NCBI GenBank assembly: GCA_024734555.1
Contig: JANPWX010000449.1
Location: forward strand, 4,385,432-4,449,431
Length of the DNA stretch: 64,000 nucleotides
Reading direction: 5' to 3'
Origin: Trochalopteron elliotii
Lineage: Eukaryota > Chordata > Aves > Passeriformes > Leiothrichidae
Below, one piece after another: positions 15,001 to 26,639 of the stretch (the stretch's first letter is position 1; each line of letters starts with the position of its first letter). Under the pieces are notes generated by a model. The model had not been told where the DNA came from. It did not search any database and saw only the letters and a list, made by a program, of their open reading frames with translations. A program made the translations under genes and the position numbers.

Positions 15001-17447
15001 GATACAAGACCCATTGAAAATCAACTGGGATTTTTTTTTTTTTTTCAAACTTCTCAGTTACCTGAAGGAGTCTTTTTCCTGTGATCACTAACTATTGATT
15101 TGAACCAGTACTGATAGTTTGCATGCTCAGTGTGTCCTGGTATGGGGACTTTCTGCTGTCTACTCATAAATTTTAAAAGTGTTTCATAGATTCTTCCATT
15201 TGAGCAGCTCTTCTTAACCTGATTCTTTTAAGCAAATGAAAAGTAACTGCAACCATCTAATCTAATGTCACATATATCAGCAAAGACTTCCAGAGATGAG
15301 CTCCCAACTCCTGTTTAGTCATTGAATTTGAAAACATCAATGATTGTTGTACTGATTCAGAACTTGAGCATCTGACTCTTAATAAGATGTTAATGTAATG
15401 AATTTTACTTCCCACATAGTTTGGAGAAATAGGTATTCCAAAACAGCTTCACTTCACTTTTATGTGAATGTAGTTTTTCTGGCAGATGCACAAGTGATAA
15501 TGCAATAGAATTCTGTAATGCATTCTACATCACACCTTAGGGTTAAGAAAGTTAAGCAACACAAAATTAGTGTGCTGCATACCATATGGTTTAAACACTA
15601 GTTAAACAGCATATTAAAAAAATAATAGATCTGCATATCAAAATTATTTTTAGCTTTTAATAACTCATCAATTAAGTGTTTGGTGGGGAGTCTAGGGAAG
15701 AAAAAAATAATCAGACTATAATTTAAAGCTTTTGCCAGCTACTGTTGCAAAAGAAAAATCATTGTCAGTTAGAAAAAGGGAGTTTTGCCATCCACCGCAT
15801 AAAAGAGGAGTGTTTGTCTAGAAGGAAGTCAGACAGATGCAGATAATCAAAGAACTGATCAACTTAATGTGCACGTATACATATGTGAAGGTTTGAGTTT
15901 CAATGTGGCCAAAGATTGGAATATCTCTCATAGCAGCACACAGAAGACTTTCATGGGAAAGCAGTGACACTTGAAAAGACTTAAAATACTGGTGTATGAT
16001 GTTCTGAAAGATCTGTGTCCACTCTGGTACCATAGCCTCAACAGTTAATGTGATCCCTGCATATATTAATTCTGCTGTTACTGGTGGCCGAGGGAATGAC
16101 ATTTCTCCTAAGCTGGTGGACTGGAGGACTCAGAGAAGTGCAACAATGCTTACTAAGGGTTGAACAAAAGCTTAGAAGCAAAAACCTGAGGAGCTCAGTC
16201 CAACAAGAACATATACGGGTAATTGGATCACATTCTACAGGGAGGAGACACATAACAGTGGACTTTAGCAAAAAATGTGACGCTGAAAGTGTGAAAGCTG
16301 AAGACGGAAAAAATTAGGTTGGATATTTTATATATTTTAGGATATTACGAGAGTGAACAATTGAGTGTTTTGATTGGAATATATGTACAGATGTTCATTC
16401 TCAGCAAATAATTGTAAATAATACACAATGCTTTAGACAGCTATGTCTTTTAAGGAGCTGGTAAGTCTTCTTAAGTAGTTCCCAATAATTATTCACATTT
16501 TTCTCTTTAGTTTCTATTTACCAGTTGACTAAGCCTATAATTATCTGTATGCCTGTGAAACTAGCTCCTAGTATGCACCAGAGAATGTGTTATTGGTTTC
16601 CACAGAAGCATAATCAAATAATGAAGGCTCACAATAATCGTCATTATTTTTAGGCTCGAATCGGTTCTTCAGTACCTTTAAAAAACCCCCAAAAACAACA
16701 GAGGACTACTCCAGAATTTATTCACTTGCAATGTTATATTTTAAAGTTAAGAAAACAGTTGCTAATTATTTGGAGAAATTATTTTGCTGTTAATATGAAA
16801 AGAGAAAATAACTCCAGTGAGTTGTTATGCTTCTACGTATTTTTAATTTTAAGTCATGTTTTCTAGACCTTCTTGACCATTTATCTCATTCTCTCTGTTC
16901 TGCTTTGGCTTTCTTTGGCAGACATCATTCTACCTCATCTTTTCTTTTAATACTTAGAAGACTATACTCAAGGCCAGGAAACCTTTTACTTCCACCTTGT
17001 CCTGGATTCAGAAAGAAAAGTGACATGCATTGACGTTCTGGTATGTTTCACCCTTATTAAATGGATTTAAACCTAGTAATTTTAACACTTCAAGGAAATC
17101 TTCCCATCAGATTTCAGAAATATTAGCCAAATTTTCATGCATACAGCAGTATTTCTAGCCTTTATCAATGATTCTGAAGTCAGTACAAGTAAATAAGAAT
17201 TTTTTCTCCAAGATTTTTTTGCTGTAGATATTATTGTACTGATGTGTTAATCTTCTGCTGAATTAATGGTCTTCATCTGCTGCCTTTTTCTGCACATGAA
17301 CAAATTTTTTTATAAAAATTAGATGAGAAAATTAGTAAGATAGAACCAATACAATTTATTTGTGCACTGTTATTTGTTTACATGTGTTATAAATGAATTT
17401 TAGCCAATTGGATAGAAAGAACAAATTTTATTTTTCCATTTTTAAAA
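12003..17447. other. AT-rich non-coding DNA with one weak exon-like patch
   Basis: Mostly featureless AT-rich DNA with poly-A or poly-T runs near 12211-12224, 13329-13353 and 15031-15045. A patch at about 12003-12182, read on the minus strand, follows a long pyrimidine tract and an AG. It stays open to 12003 and keeps three CpGs, but its translation is not recognised. Other ORFs here, up to 94 codons near 15.8-16.3 kb, overlap one another on both strands and look like chance. Confidence 0.5.
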
Positions 17448-17453
17448 TCTATC

Positions 17454-17939
17454 TGGGACAGCCACAAAAACAACATTCGAATTTTGGGTGAAACAGACGA
17501 CCGACAGCAGGGCTGCTATCTCGCACTGTTCCACAATTTGCTGGTGGTCGAGTCCGGGTTCTTATACTGTATTTTGTGCCTCCCGGCAGCAGAGGTATTG
17601 TGTTTTTCAAATTCAAACCCAGTCTTTTCACTTGATGATGAATCCTGAACAGATTTCTCGGTACTGGGCCACGTCTGAAAGGATTTTCCGGGAATCCTCT
17701 TTTGGGATGATGATGTCTTCAAATTCAGGGTCCACCCTCGAAATGGGTATCGATGGGTTGATGGTGGGTTGATGGTCCAGGTGCCCAAGATCTGATTAGC
17801 TCAAGGAGCTACATCCTGGCAAGCCACCCTCCTTTCTGGTGTAAATCAAGATGTTAATTCGTACACAAAGCATGTCTCGGTATTTGGAAAACGCCCCCAA
17901 TCCAGGAATCAAGGTTAGTCTTACATTCACAGGGTTACA
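17454..17939 (-). mobile_element. CpG-rich solo LTR-like element
   Basis: This block stands out from its AT-rich surroundings by higher GC and many CpGs. On the plus strand it begins TGGGACAGCC and ends GGGTTACA, so it has TG...CA ends as an LTR should. Read on the minus strand, a TATAAG box (plus-strand 17561-17566) lies about 110 bases from the end at 17454, a sensible place for a retroviral promoter. I see no internal retroviral genes beside it, so it would be a solo LTR. The hexamer tctatc directly precedes it (17448-17453) and recurs at 17951-17956, eleven bases past the proposed end, so the right boundary is uncertain. The CpG content suggests a fairly young insertion. Family not named; open frames inside it are not genes. 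Confidence 0.6.
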
Positions 17940-17956
17940 AAAATATACGTTCTATC

Positions 17957-19441
17957 ATCTACTACATTTACTATAACTTCTACGTTTAATTGCACGAATT
18001 TATAATCATATCTATCACACATGTATTTGTCTACTTTGTTTGTTATTTTCCTTTGTTGTCAGCATTATAGAGAAATGAAAACTTTTGAGTGCATTGTACA
18101 TTTAACTGTATTACAGTATTTCTTGGTGAAATAATATTTACACATACTTTTGCTTGAGATACATTCAGTGGAACTTTATGCCATTATTAAACCTTTTTGT
18201 TTATTTCTTAAATAATTTATGAAAAAAATCAATTAATTTAATGTGAAGTTATTTTTCATAATCAGTTCTCACATTCTTAACCAGAACTGACAAAATCCTG
18301 AAATTAAATGTTAAAATGAAAAGCTGAAAAATGCTACTTTAAAAGATCAAGATCAAAACGTGGACTTCTCAAAACAATCTTTATTAAAAAGTCATTTCTA
18401 GAAATAGTGACATTTCAATGACCTCAACACTGCACTTTTTCATGAACTAACTATTCATTTCATTATTCATCTTTGTTTCCTGAGCCTATCCAGATAGATT
18501 GCTCATTCCTCTTGCATGGAAAAGAAATGACTTACTCATTTTTCCTGGCTGATGTTGCAATACATCTTTCCCTAAAAAAGGTTGTAGGACTGACAGGAGC
18601 AAAAAAGGGAAAGATTAACTGTCGTGAAGCTATACATTAATGCTTGGGATACATGAGAAGAAATATTAATGTTTCCCTCTTCCCTGTGGGTCTTAAAGTG
18701 GTTAGTATTAAACAAGGTTGCTCCTAACGGTAATAACTTTTTTTCCCGTTATAAATTATTTCTGTTTTGAAGAGGAGCACACAAGGCACAGAACCTTGCT
18801 GTTTCACAAGACATGGTCTTGCATAGCCCATATTTTCACTGGGTCAACTCAGAGAAACCTCTGAAGCTAGGATACTATCCTACAGAAGTGGTATTCCTTT
18901 TTTCCCCCTCAACTTACTAGTCATTGGTGCTCCTTTACACAGTTCACAATGACGTGAATTTAGTGGCTCTGTTGCCAGAAAATACTGTGTTTTCTATCCA
19001 GATATAGTCCGAAGACCTTAATGTAACTTGGTGATTTGGGTAACTGCAATCTTTAAAGAAATTATTACTTTGTGGATACCAAGAATATGATCAAGTAAAT
19101 GAACGCAAATCTAGTCGTGTCCCACAGACCTGTTTGAAGTAACTCTTTAGTGGTCCCACATATATGATAGAATGGTTGATTAGTAGAAGAGAGAAGGGAA
19201 ACTGGTCATGGGAAAAGGAACCATTTCACAGAGAAAAAGCGTAAAAGACAAAAATAACTATAGACACAAAAATATTAATAATTATTTTTAGAGTCTCATA
19301 CTCCTAATACTGTGATTAACATTTAAACTAACATTAAAATTAAAATTGATAGAGAAAATTTACATTATATATATTATGATTATATTCCCTATAAGAAATC
19401 CCAATGCAAAATATCTGCTGCAATACAGAATAATGTGGAAG
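17957..19441. other. AT-rich non-coding DNA
   Basis: No ORF of note and no repeat recognised. Composition is typical of the window background. Confidence 0.6.
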
Positions 19442-20552
19442 AGACAGGGCTTGACCTTGACTGGCTGCTGAGTGCATACCAACCTTCTTCATCACTCCTT
19501 TTCCTCAACAGGACAGGGGGAGAAAATACAATCAAAAGTTCATGAGCACATGAATATAGGGAGATCACTCAGCAGTTACAGTCACAAACAAAACAGACTT
19601 GAATTGGGAAAATTTATTAAATTTATTAAATTTATTGCCAGTAAATTAGAGTAAGATAATGAGAAAAATAGAATAAATTTTAAAACACCTTTTCCCCACG
19701 CTCCCATCTTCCTAAGCTCAACTTCCTTTATTCCCGACTGTTCTACCTCTTACCATAAGCAGTGCAAGGAGATAGGGGATGGGGCTCATAGCCAGTTCAT
19801 AACACCTTGTGTCTCCTGCTGCTTCCACTTCACATTCTTCCCCTGCTCCAGCATAGGATCCTTCCCACATGAGGCAGTCCTCCAATAATGTCTCCAGTGT
19901 GATTCCTTCCCACAGGCTGCAGTTCTTCACAAACTGCTTCAGCATGGGGACTCCCATGTGGTGCAATCCCTCAGGAAAATCTTCACCTGCATGGGTCCTC
20001 ACCAATGGGATCCCAGAACCTGTCGGAAAACCTGCTCCAGAATGCACTCCTCTCTGCTTGTCCTGCTCCAGCCTGCTCCAGCATGACCTCACCACAGGGT
20101 CACAGCTTTCTGCAGGATACATCCACCTACTCCAGTGTGGAGTCCTCCAGAGACTGCAGGTGGATCTGTGCTCCTTCAAGGGCTTCAGGGGCAGAGCTGC
20201 TTCACCGTGGTCTGCACCAGGGGCTGCAGGAGCATCTCTGCTCCAGTGTCTGGAGTACCTCCTGTCCCTCCTTCTGCACTGACATTGGTGTCTGCAGGGT
20301 TGTTTCTCTCACACATTCTCACTGCTCTCTCCCACATGCTGTCTTGCAGTATTCTTTTCCCTTTCTAAAATCTGTTATCCCAGTGTCACTCCCACCATCA
20401 CTGATGGGCTCAGCCTCGTCCAGAGGCGGGTCTGTCTTGGAGCCAGCTGGCATTGCCCCTGTGGGACACAGGAGCAGCTTCTGGTGACTTCTCACAGAAG
20501 GTACCTCTACTGATCCCCTGCTGCCAGAACCTGTCCACACAAACCCAATACT
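19442..20552 (-). mobile_element. ERVL-like avian LTR, long copy
   Basis: This block of about 1.1 kb matches, from memory, an abundant bird LTR whose minus-strand reading ends near 19442. AATAAA signals on the minus strand (plus-strand TTTATT at 19613, 19622 and 19631) lie about 170-190 bases from that end, as expected for the R/U5 part of an LTR. The middle, from 19843, holds an array of imperfect units of about 45 bases built on a CTGCTCCAGCATGG...TCCTTCCCA pattern. A 153-codon minus-strand frame (19718-20179) runs through this array. It is a known kind of artefact of this LTR and has no recognised domain. The other copy in the window, at 46640, is shorter. No clear target duplication was found, so both ends are approximate. 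The family name ERVL is from recall, not a search. Confidence 0.75.
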
Positions 20553-23009
20553 ACTATGCAGACAGTTACAGTTATATTTAAATATGTACATTTAAATATT
20601 CTAATTTTTGACTGATTCATGTAGTCTATGTCCACAGCCCAGGATGCAGTGTATAATACTGCATATAGGTTGTCTAATACTGCAATAAGGTTGTCTAAAG
20701 CATTTCTCAAATGTTATTGAAGGTGAAGTGTAAAATTTCATCTACAGGGCAAAAATACCTTAATTTCATATCTCACAATAAGATGCTAGTGAAAGATACA
20801 ATTCCCATAGGTCTGTGGCTGTGAAAAGGGTTAACACAGGAGCAAATCAAGCATGTGGGAAGAATTACAAGTAGTGTGATTCAATGCCTGTGTGACACTG
20901 TCTGATCATCTGGACCACATAGTTCATCAGGAGCTCTGAGGGCAAATGGATGTACAAAAAAAAGCTTTCCACTAGATAAGTCTTTATTAGCTACTCTGAG
21001 GCCTTCATTTCATTACCAATAAACATGGCATTTGCCTTCCAAAAAAGCACTTCAACTGATCAAATACATATTCTGATTATGAATGAGTTGCATGCAGATA
21101 CGTTTGCAGATTTATCTACAAGCATGCAGATATAATAGCTTAGTGGCACTTGGGCAATATTGAATATAGATGATTATTTACATAATTACAGCATCCATGA
21201 TAGTACTCCCTCATTGCTGAAGAGAACTTTGGGGATTTTCTTGATAACACATAATTCATTTTCTTTTGGCACTGAAAGGCTAGGTATTCAAGTAGCATGT
21301 TGTCAGTACTGTAGATGCTATGCAATTAAAGCTGTGGGGGAAAAAAAACATTTTGATTGATGAAAAGAAATTTTTGCTGTCACTTTCTCCTTTAAGATGG
21401 TGGGACACTTGTGATTAAAAAAGTCATCAAACTCTCCCTGATCATATGATTGAAAAATCTTCATTTGCTCATTCTTCTAAAAAACTAATGCTGAAGCTGA
21501 AACATTCAACTAATTTAAAATTAACCAAGATTTTTCACAGTTCTGCTCTTGGTTTTTGTACTCCTTTACTCTTTCATCTTTAGCTAATGTTTTGCATAGT
21601 ATTATATCAACATACTGAAGGTAAACAATACCACTAGTACTATTAGCATTCAAGGTATCTTCAGTCTGGACCCCTTTGTACTCAGTTGAATTTTCTTCAA
21701 AGGATTTAAAAGCTGCAAGGAAAAGATGTTCTTTGCCTTTCACAGAGATGGAATATATTATTACAGAGATTAAGATCCAGAGAGAAGGCTTTGGCTCAGC
21801 AAATGGTGTGAGCATAAAATGTAGGACCTTAAATCCAAGATAGTAATTTTTAAAATATCTGTACTTTGAAGGCAGATTTGTGACAATGATGCCTGCACTC
21901 TATCCAGCTTCTAGCTCAGGAGCTTATGGTGCCTCTTCACTGTGTTCTTCCAGTTAGCAACAATTACAGTGGAAATCTATAACAGAAATATTACAAACAT
22001 TAGTGGGGGCAAAAAAAACCCACTACTGAGAGAACCAAGAGCATGAACAAGAAGCTGTATCTGCACTCTCACAGACCAGCTGCACATCTACTGGGCCATA
22101 AAACCTTCCTCCCATAGAAAATTCCTCTTTTTCAGACTGATTATGTGCTGCTATCCCCACAGCAGCACAGGGGTGAATGATGCCATCCCACGTGGTGCTC
22201 CATGGCCTGGTGCCACGAGACTCTATTGGTGTTAGGAATTAATCTTGAAATCAAGATATTCTGTGTTGCTTCTTCTGTCAGAAAGATTATGTATTGACAC
22301 TCGCATCAGCAGAAAAGCTTTAAAAACATGGGGTCATGGCCCAAATAGAGACATCTGAACTTCACCTTATGGGAGAATTCTTGACAAATAAAATAGTCTG
22401 TCCACCACTTTTGCCTTGGGAAGCATATTCAAGTTGAAGAAATATAGACTTATATACCTTTACTCATTGTTGCAAATGTATTATACTAGGAAGCCACTAG
22501 ATTTTGCTAGATATTTTTCAAAAAACAGGGGTTGCTGTGTAAAAATTAAACTTAAAATATTATGTTTAAGCATAAAAAAGGTGATTATATTTTCCCCAAA
22601 GGCTAAAAATCTATTCTCAAAGTATGCATTGTGAGAATGGACATTAATAAGGGATTCAAAAAAAGAATTTTTTCTAGTAAGACCAGTCTCAATATTTTTT
22701 CTCCTCCCATACTAATTTTCTACTGTTTATTTATATTGTCCTTTTGAATTTTATTAACACTTTTAATATTTTTTCTTGATCCTTGAATAATAAGTTTTCA
22801 TGTTTTGTTACATACACAGAGTAACAATATTTTGTTAACATTATTTCTGTAATAGTTTGCATAATAATAGTTTACAAAATAAATATATAAATAAAGAGAT
22901 GCAAAAATCAAAAGACACTTCATCTTGTTGGTCTTGGAAGGATGGAATTTTTAGAAATTTGTTTTTAGATTACTAGATAATATTTGTATAAGTAAAAACA
23001 TCTAGAGTG
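20553..23009. other. AT-rich non-coding DNA with a small tandem duplication
   Basis: No gene recognised; ORFs stay near or below 100 codons and are not conserved-looking. The only structure seen is the 21-base duplication listed at 20654. The stretch 22.67-22.92 kb is very AT-rich. Confidence 0.55.
20654..20695. repeat. Tandem duplication, 21-base unit, two copies
   Basis: TAATACTGC followed by AGGTTGTC occurs at 20654-20674 and again at 20675-20695, 18 of 21 positions alike. The copies abut exactly. It lies about 100 bases beyond the LTR ending near 20552. Confidence 0.75.
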
Positions 23010-23014
23010 GATTC

Positions 23015-23020
23015 TTTATT
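23015..23020 (-). promoter_or_regulatory. Possible polyadenylation signal for the minus-strand exon
   Basis: The plus strand reads TTTATT here, giving AATAAA on the minus strand, about 150 bases downstream of the stop codon of the exon candidate at 23172-23331. AATAAA is frequent by chance in DNA this AT-rich, so it supports the exon only weakly. Confidence 0.3.
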
Positions 23021-23171
23021 AAACTTTACTCTTCTTAATTTTCACATACACAAGAATGTGAATCTGTGAGAGATTACAGAGGTTTTGTTCTAAATTCTAA
23101 CTTATTTTAATTTCTTACTAATTTCAGTTGTCATTATTTTGTTAAATTTAGTTAACAGATGCAAGTTTTTT

Positions 23172-23331
23172 CTATTTCTCTGGTGTAACCAAGATCCAAA
23201 CTAATCGATCAACTTTCACAACAGAATAGTGATGAAATTTGATGGGGGTGTGTGGACAGAAAGCATTGGATTCATCAAAATCTGTGAATCGGTTCCTGTA
23301 TTTGATCACGAAGTTCCCGACCGGCAAGTTG
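23172..23331 (-). CDS. Possible 3'-terminal coding exon, unknown protein
   Basis: Read on the minus strand, a pyrimidine-rich stretch ending TTTTCTCCAG (AG at 23333-23332) is followed by one base completing a split codon, then 52 open codons and a TAG at 23174-23172. The translation begins NLPVGNFVIKYRNRF and ends VWILVTPEK. It is rich in aromatic and charged residues and has two cysteines at most; no domain, signal peptide or membrane segment is seen. The segment keeps five CpGs and is clearly more GC-rich than its flanks, which suggests purifying selection. An AATAAA lies about 150 bases past the stop. I could not find the preceding exon, which would lie above 23331. I do not recognise the protein. 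Alternatives are a decayed processed pseudogene piece or a chance ORF; the CpG content and the splice site argue for a real exon. Confidence 0.4.
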
Positions 23332-23334
23332 CTG

Positions 23335-25281
23335 GAGAAAAGACAACACAAAATCAATTTAAAATATTATTTTCTAATCATTATTTTAATCAATATCTTT
23401 GATTATGTTTCTTAACCAATCTTTCATATTATTAATGGCAGTCAGTCTCAAATTTAACAATTTTCTTAGTTTTACATCTATTTTAGATTTTTTAAAATAC
23501 CATTGCATATCAGATCTTGTTCTGCAAAAGCGACCCACAGCTAAGTGTCACTGCCCTGCCAAATAATTTCATCATTGCTTTTCTAAAAGCATTTAAATTT
23601 ATTATATATCTTGCTTTAATAGACAGATGAGAGGAAGAAAATTATAAATTGTCTGACACTTTCATGCTATTTAAATGCATACGTAACTCAATACATCAAT
23701 CTTCAACATTTTGGCTATTACTATTATGGAAAATGCTAGAAACTCTGAAGGGGGAAGGAAGAACAGAAAATCTTACACAGGCCAAATAAGTGTGTGCTTC
23801 AGAATGGCAGCAATTTCACCTGGCTGTACTGTAGATTCATACAAAGCAAGAATAAAGAACTGTTTTCTCATTAGTTTGTATTTTTAAACTTCAAAACCCT
23901 TGAAGAACTGTCGACAAAAATGTGTAAGACTTGAACAAAAGCCAGAATTGCCATCACGAGCCATGAGAAGATGACAGGTTAATGTCCTTCTACATGTGTG
24001 TTAATATACTTGAATAAAGTTTGGTAGAGCTTTGTCTCCTTAGAGTTATATGTTCAAATAATTTAGTTGGATGAACTTATGCCTGCTCACATTATGTAGC
24101 TGACAGACTCATAACTGCTGCTTATATTAGCTGATTGCAAAATGGGGAAATCATGGCCTAATTTCAATTAAAAGACAGAGAACATTCTTTGGGAAAATTC
24201 ATTTTAGTCTCTTTTAAAAATGCATTATGCCTTCTGTCTCGTTTGGAGCTGAATGATCATTTTATTACCAGATGGCTTTAGTACTGTATCACTGATATCA
24301 TGTAAATAAGGAGTTCAAGTCCGTGAAACTGGTGTTTCTTAGAGGGAATTTTTAATTTTACTCTTTAATAACAAGTTTATATCTTTATTTCTTAAATCTA
24401 GATATTTCACCTTATAAAGACTGGTACTGTTTGAAGGCACTGGAAAGCAGTAATTCAAATGCCAGTGTCATTTCAAACCACCAAGACCTTTACTTGCCAA
24501 TTCTTCACAGAATACTTTTTCACAATACTGCACATAGCAGACATCAAACTCCTCTTTTTATTGAATTCAGTGCTGAAAAGCCAGCTGATCTCAGCAGCAG
24601 AAGGTTAGGTGTCATCTTTTCCCAGACAACTGGAGGAAACTGCATAGCTGGAAAGTCAGTCTTGCATTCTCACATTTAAGAATTTTCTAATTAATTTAGT
24701 ATTGCAACCAAACATATTTTGTGTGCTAGGGTCTGTCTATCAGAATGTATACAATTATTTCTTTAAACAAGTATGGCGCTATTTCATTTCTGTTTCTGGA
24801 TTCAAGATTTACTGCTTTGATTTAGCTGAAAGCTGTACTTATTGCAGTACTGTGAAACCTGAAAAGCGTGTCTGTTCACATTGTGCTGTCTCATTTAAGG
24901 TTTGAACTGATGCACCTCTTTGTACCGGAGAGCATCAGTGCTCTTACCAAAAGCAAATTTTTGTTCTGAGGGGCTAAAAGGTAGTTGCTGTAGGTATTCA
25001 TAAGGAAAGATCTAATTTTGCAATAGTTTCAGTTATATCTAAAGGACCAAAATTTTACTGTCTAGGGTTCTAGAAAATGAGAACACCATCAATGTAAATT
25101 GTATTAATCAAAGATACTGAACATGACAACTAAACACAATTAAAATTCTTTGTTCCCAAACAAACTTGATTTCCAACAAAGTAAAGACGAAAATACCTGC
25201 AATTGACTGAAGATTCTCATCAAAACCTGTTTTTATGACTCCAGGACGTAAACTTTGAGCCACTATATTATTTGCACTTCA
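23335..25281. other. AT-rich non-coding DNA upstream of the exon candidate
   Basis: If the exon at 23172-23331 is real, this would be its preceding intron on the minus strand. No further exon could be identified in it. ORFs up to 82 codons (24431-24679) look like chance. Confidence 0.5.
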
Positions 25282-25286
25282 CCTTA

Positions 25287-26114
25287 TGTCTTGGTTTGGC
25301 AAGACAGATATCTGCCAGGGAAAAGCTGGAGTTCCCTTGGAATGGAGAATGTAACCCCTCCCTTCCAAATTATTATAATTTTGCAATTAAAGGCTTTTCA
25401 GGCAAAGATTTGGGAATAGGAGTAACAGTTCTTTGATAGAAATATTAAAAATACAAATGCAGTAGTACAAAAAACAAGCAAACAAAGCAAGCAGAAAGTC
25501 CTAGAAACCCTGACAGAGTCAGAAATACAACCTGATGCCATGCTGGTCAGGGTGTTGGAACCAGTCCAAAGTAAGCCCTCCTGGAGTGGCAGATGTTGTT
25601 GGAGTAGAGATGGTCCTTGTAGAAATAAAAGGGTCCAGTAATGGAGAGATGAGTCCAGTCTTCCTTCAGGAATCCAGTGGAAAACCAGTGTCTGGTGTTC
25701 CTATGTCTCAGTTTTTATCTGGGTAGGAACAGTTTGGCTCCCTCCACTGGGTGGAGCATCTCACAATGGGATGATGTAATGTGTCGTGTCATGTCATTGG
25801 TGAGCCTTAATGGCCCAGAACCAGAAGGTATCCCCGTGGAGGAGATAAGGAACGCTGAGATGATGTAGTGTGTCATCTCATTGGTGAGCCTTAATGCCCC
25901 ATTACCAAAAGATATCCCCCAGAGGGTGGGAAGAGATAAAGAACATTGCCCTACCTGGTTTTAACAGCTGGCCCTTTATAAGAAGGCAGCCACCCCACTT
26001 CTCCCTGGAGTTACAAGAGATAAGAAGAGATATTTCCCCTGGAGTTACACCTCCCCAGCCGGTTTCAACAGATGGAATAGAGTAAACATTTTTGGGTCAC
26101 ATAACCCCAAGACG
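25287..26114 (-). mobile_element. Solo LTR of an ERVL-like avian family, copy 1
   Basis: Begins TGTCTTGGTTTG and ends ACCCCAAGACG, imperfect inverted termini of the kind seen in the copy at 50802. The 5-mers next to it are cctta (25282-25286) and cttta (26115-26119), a target duplication with one mismatch; the final CA has become CG. It shares several blocks in the same order with the 50802 copy: a gacagagtcag/aatacaacctga block, a CTGGGTGGAGCATCTCAC block, a GGCCCATTA-type block and a near-terminal GGTTTCAACAG block. At 828 bp it is longer than the 551-bp copy, so one has gained or lost internal segments. The minus direction is inferred from the other copy and is not certain. No retroviral genes lie beside it. 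Open frames inside it (63 codons or so) are not genes. Confidence 0.75.
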
Positions 26115-26119
26115 CTTTA

Positions 26120-26639
26120 TAAGAGTCAGAATGCCTCCAGTTATTCACACACATTCTAAACTACTATGTCCCTTCTTTAATCTATAAAAATCTTGGAACC
26201 GTGAAGCATGTACCTTTTTTTCTAAATTTTTTCTAACTTTGTAGGCACATGTTTGCATTTCATCTGTATTTGTGTGTGCTAAATGATATCTTTCACTTCC
26301 TGTCTTTAACCCTGGTGGAGTCAGGCATGAGGGATATGGATTAGGTGAAGAATAAAGCAAAGACCTAGAATTTTAGGAAAGCAGAGCTCCAGGTCTTTGC
26401 AAAGTTAGCCAAGAAGACCCCCTGGGAAGTCCCCCTCAGGGAGAAGGGAGCAGAATAGAATGGGAGATCTAAGGACAGAGAGAGAGATTTAAGGACAGAG
26501 AGACAGTGGGAGATTTAAGGACATCTTCCAGACAGCGTAAGAGCTAGTGATCTCCAGATGTAAGCAATAAGGGACGGAAGATAAGACTGGCATAATGAGG
26601 CAGACTGACCACCTTTCTGGTCAAACTGAAGGGAGACAA
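26120..26639. other. Spacer between LTR and CR1, partly purine-rich
   Basis: The first half is ordinary AT-rich DNA. The second half, from about 26385, is purine-rich and includes the three-copy word repeat at 26464. It may be an upstream part of the following CR1, but I could not align it with confidence. Confidence 0.45.
26464..26525. repeat. Three copies of a purine-rich word GAGATTTAAGGACA
   Basis: GAGATCTAAGGACAGAG at 26464, GAGATTTAAGGACAGAG at 26484 and GAGATTTAAGGACATC at 26510, spaced 20 and 26 bases. The stretch is almost free of cytosine apart from the GGACA words. Confidence 0.7.

Noticed and set aside
16650..16670. GGCTCGAATCGG resembling a tRNA B-box
   Set aside because: No A-box or cloverleaf can be drawn upstream.
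19718..20179. 153-codon minus-strand ORF, the longest in the window
   Set aside because: Lies wholly inside the ERVL-like LTR and follows its internal repeat array; the second LTR copy has parallel frames.
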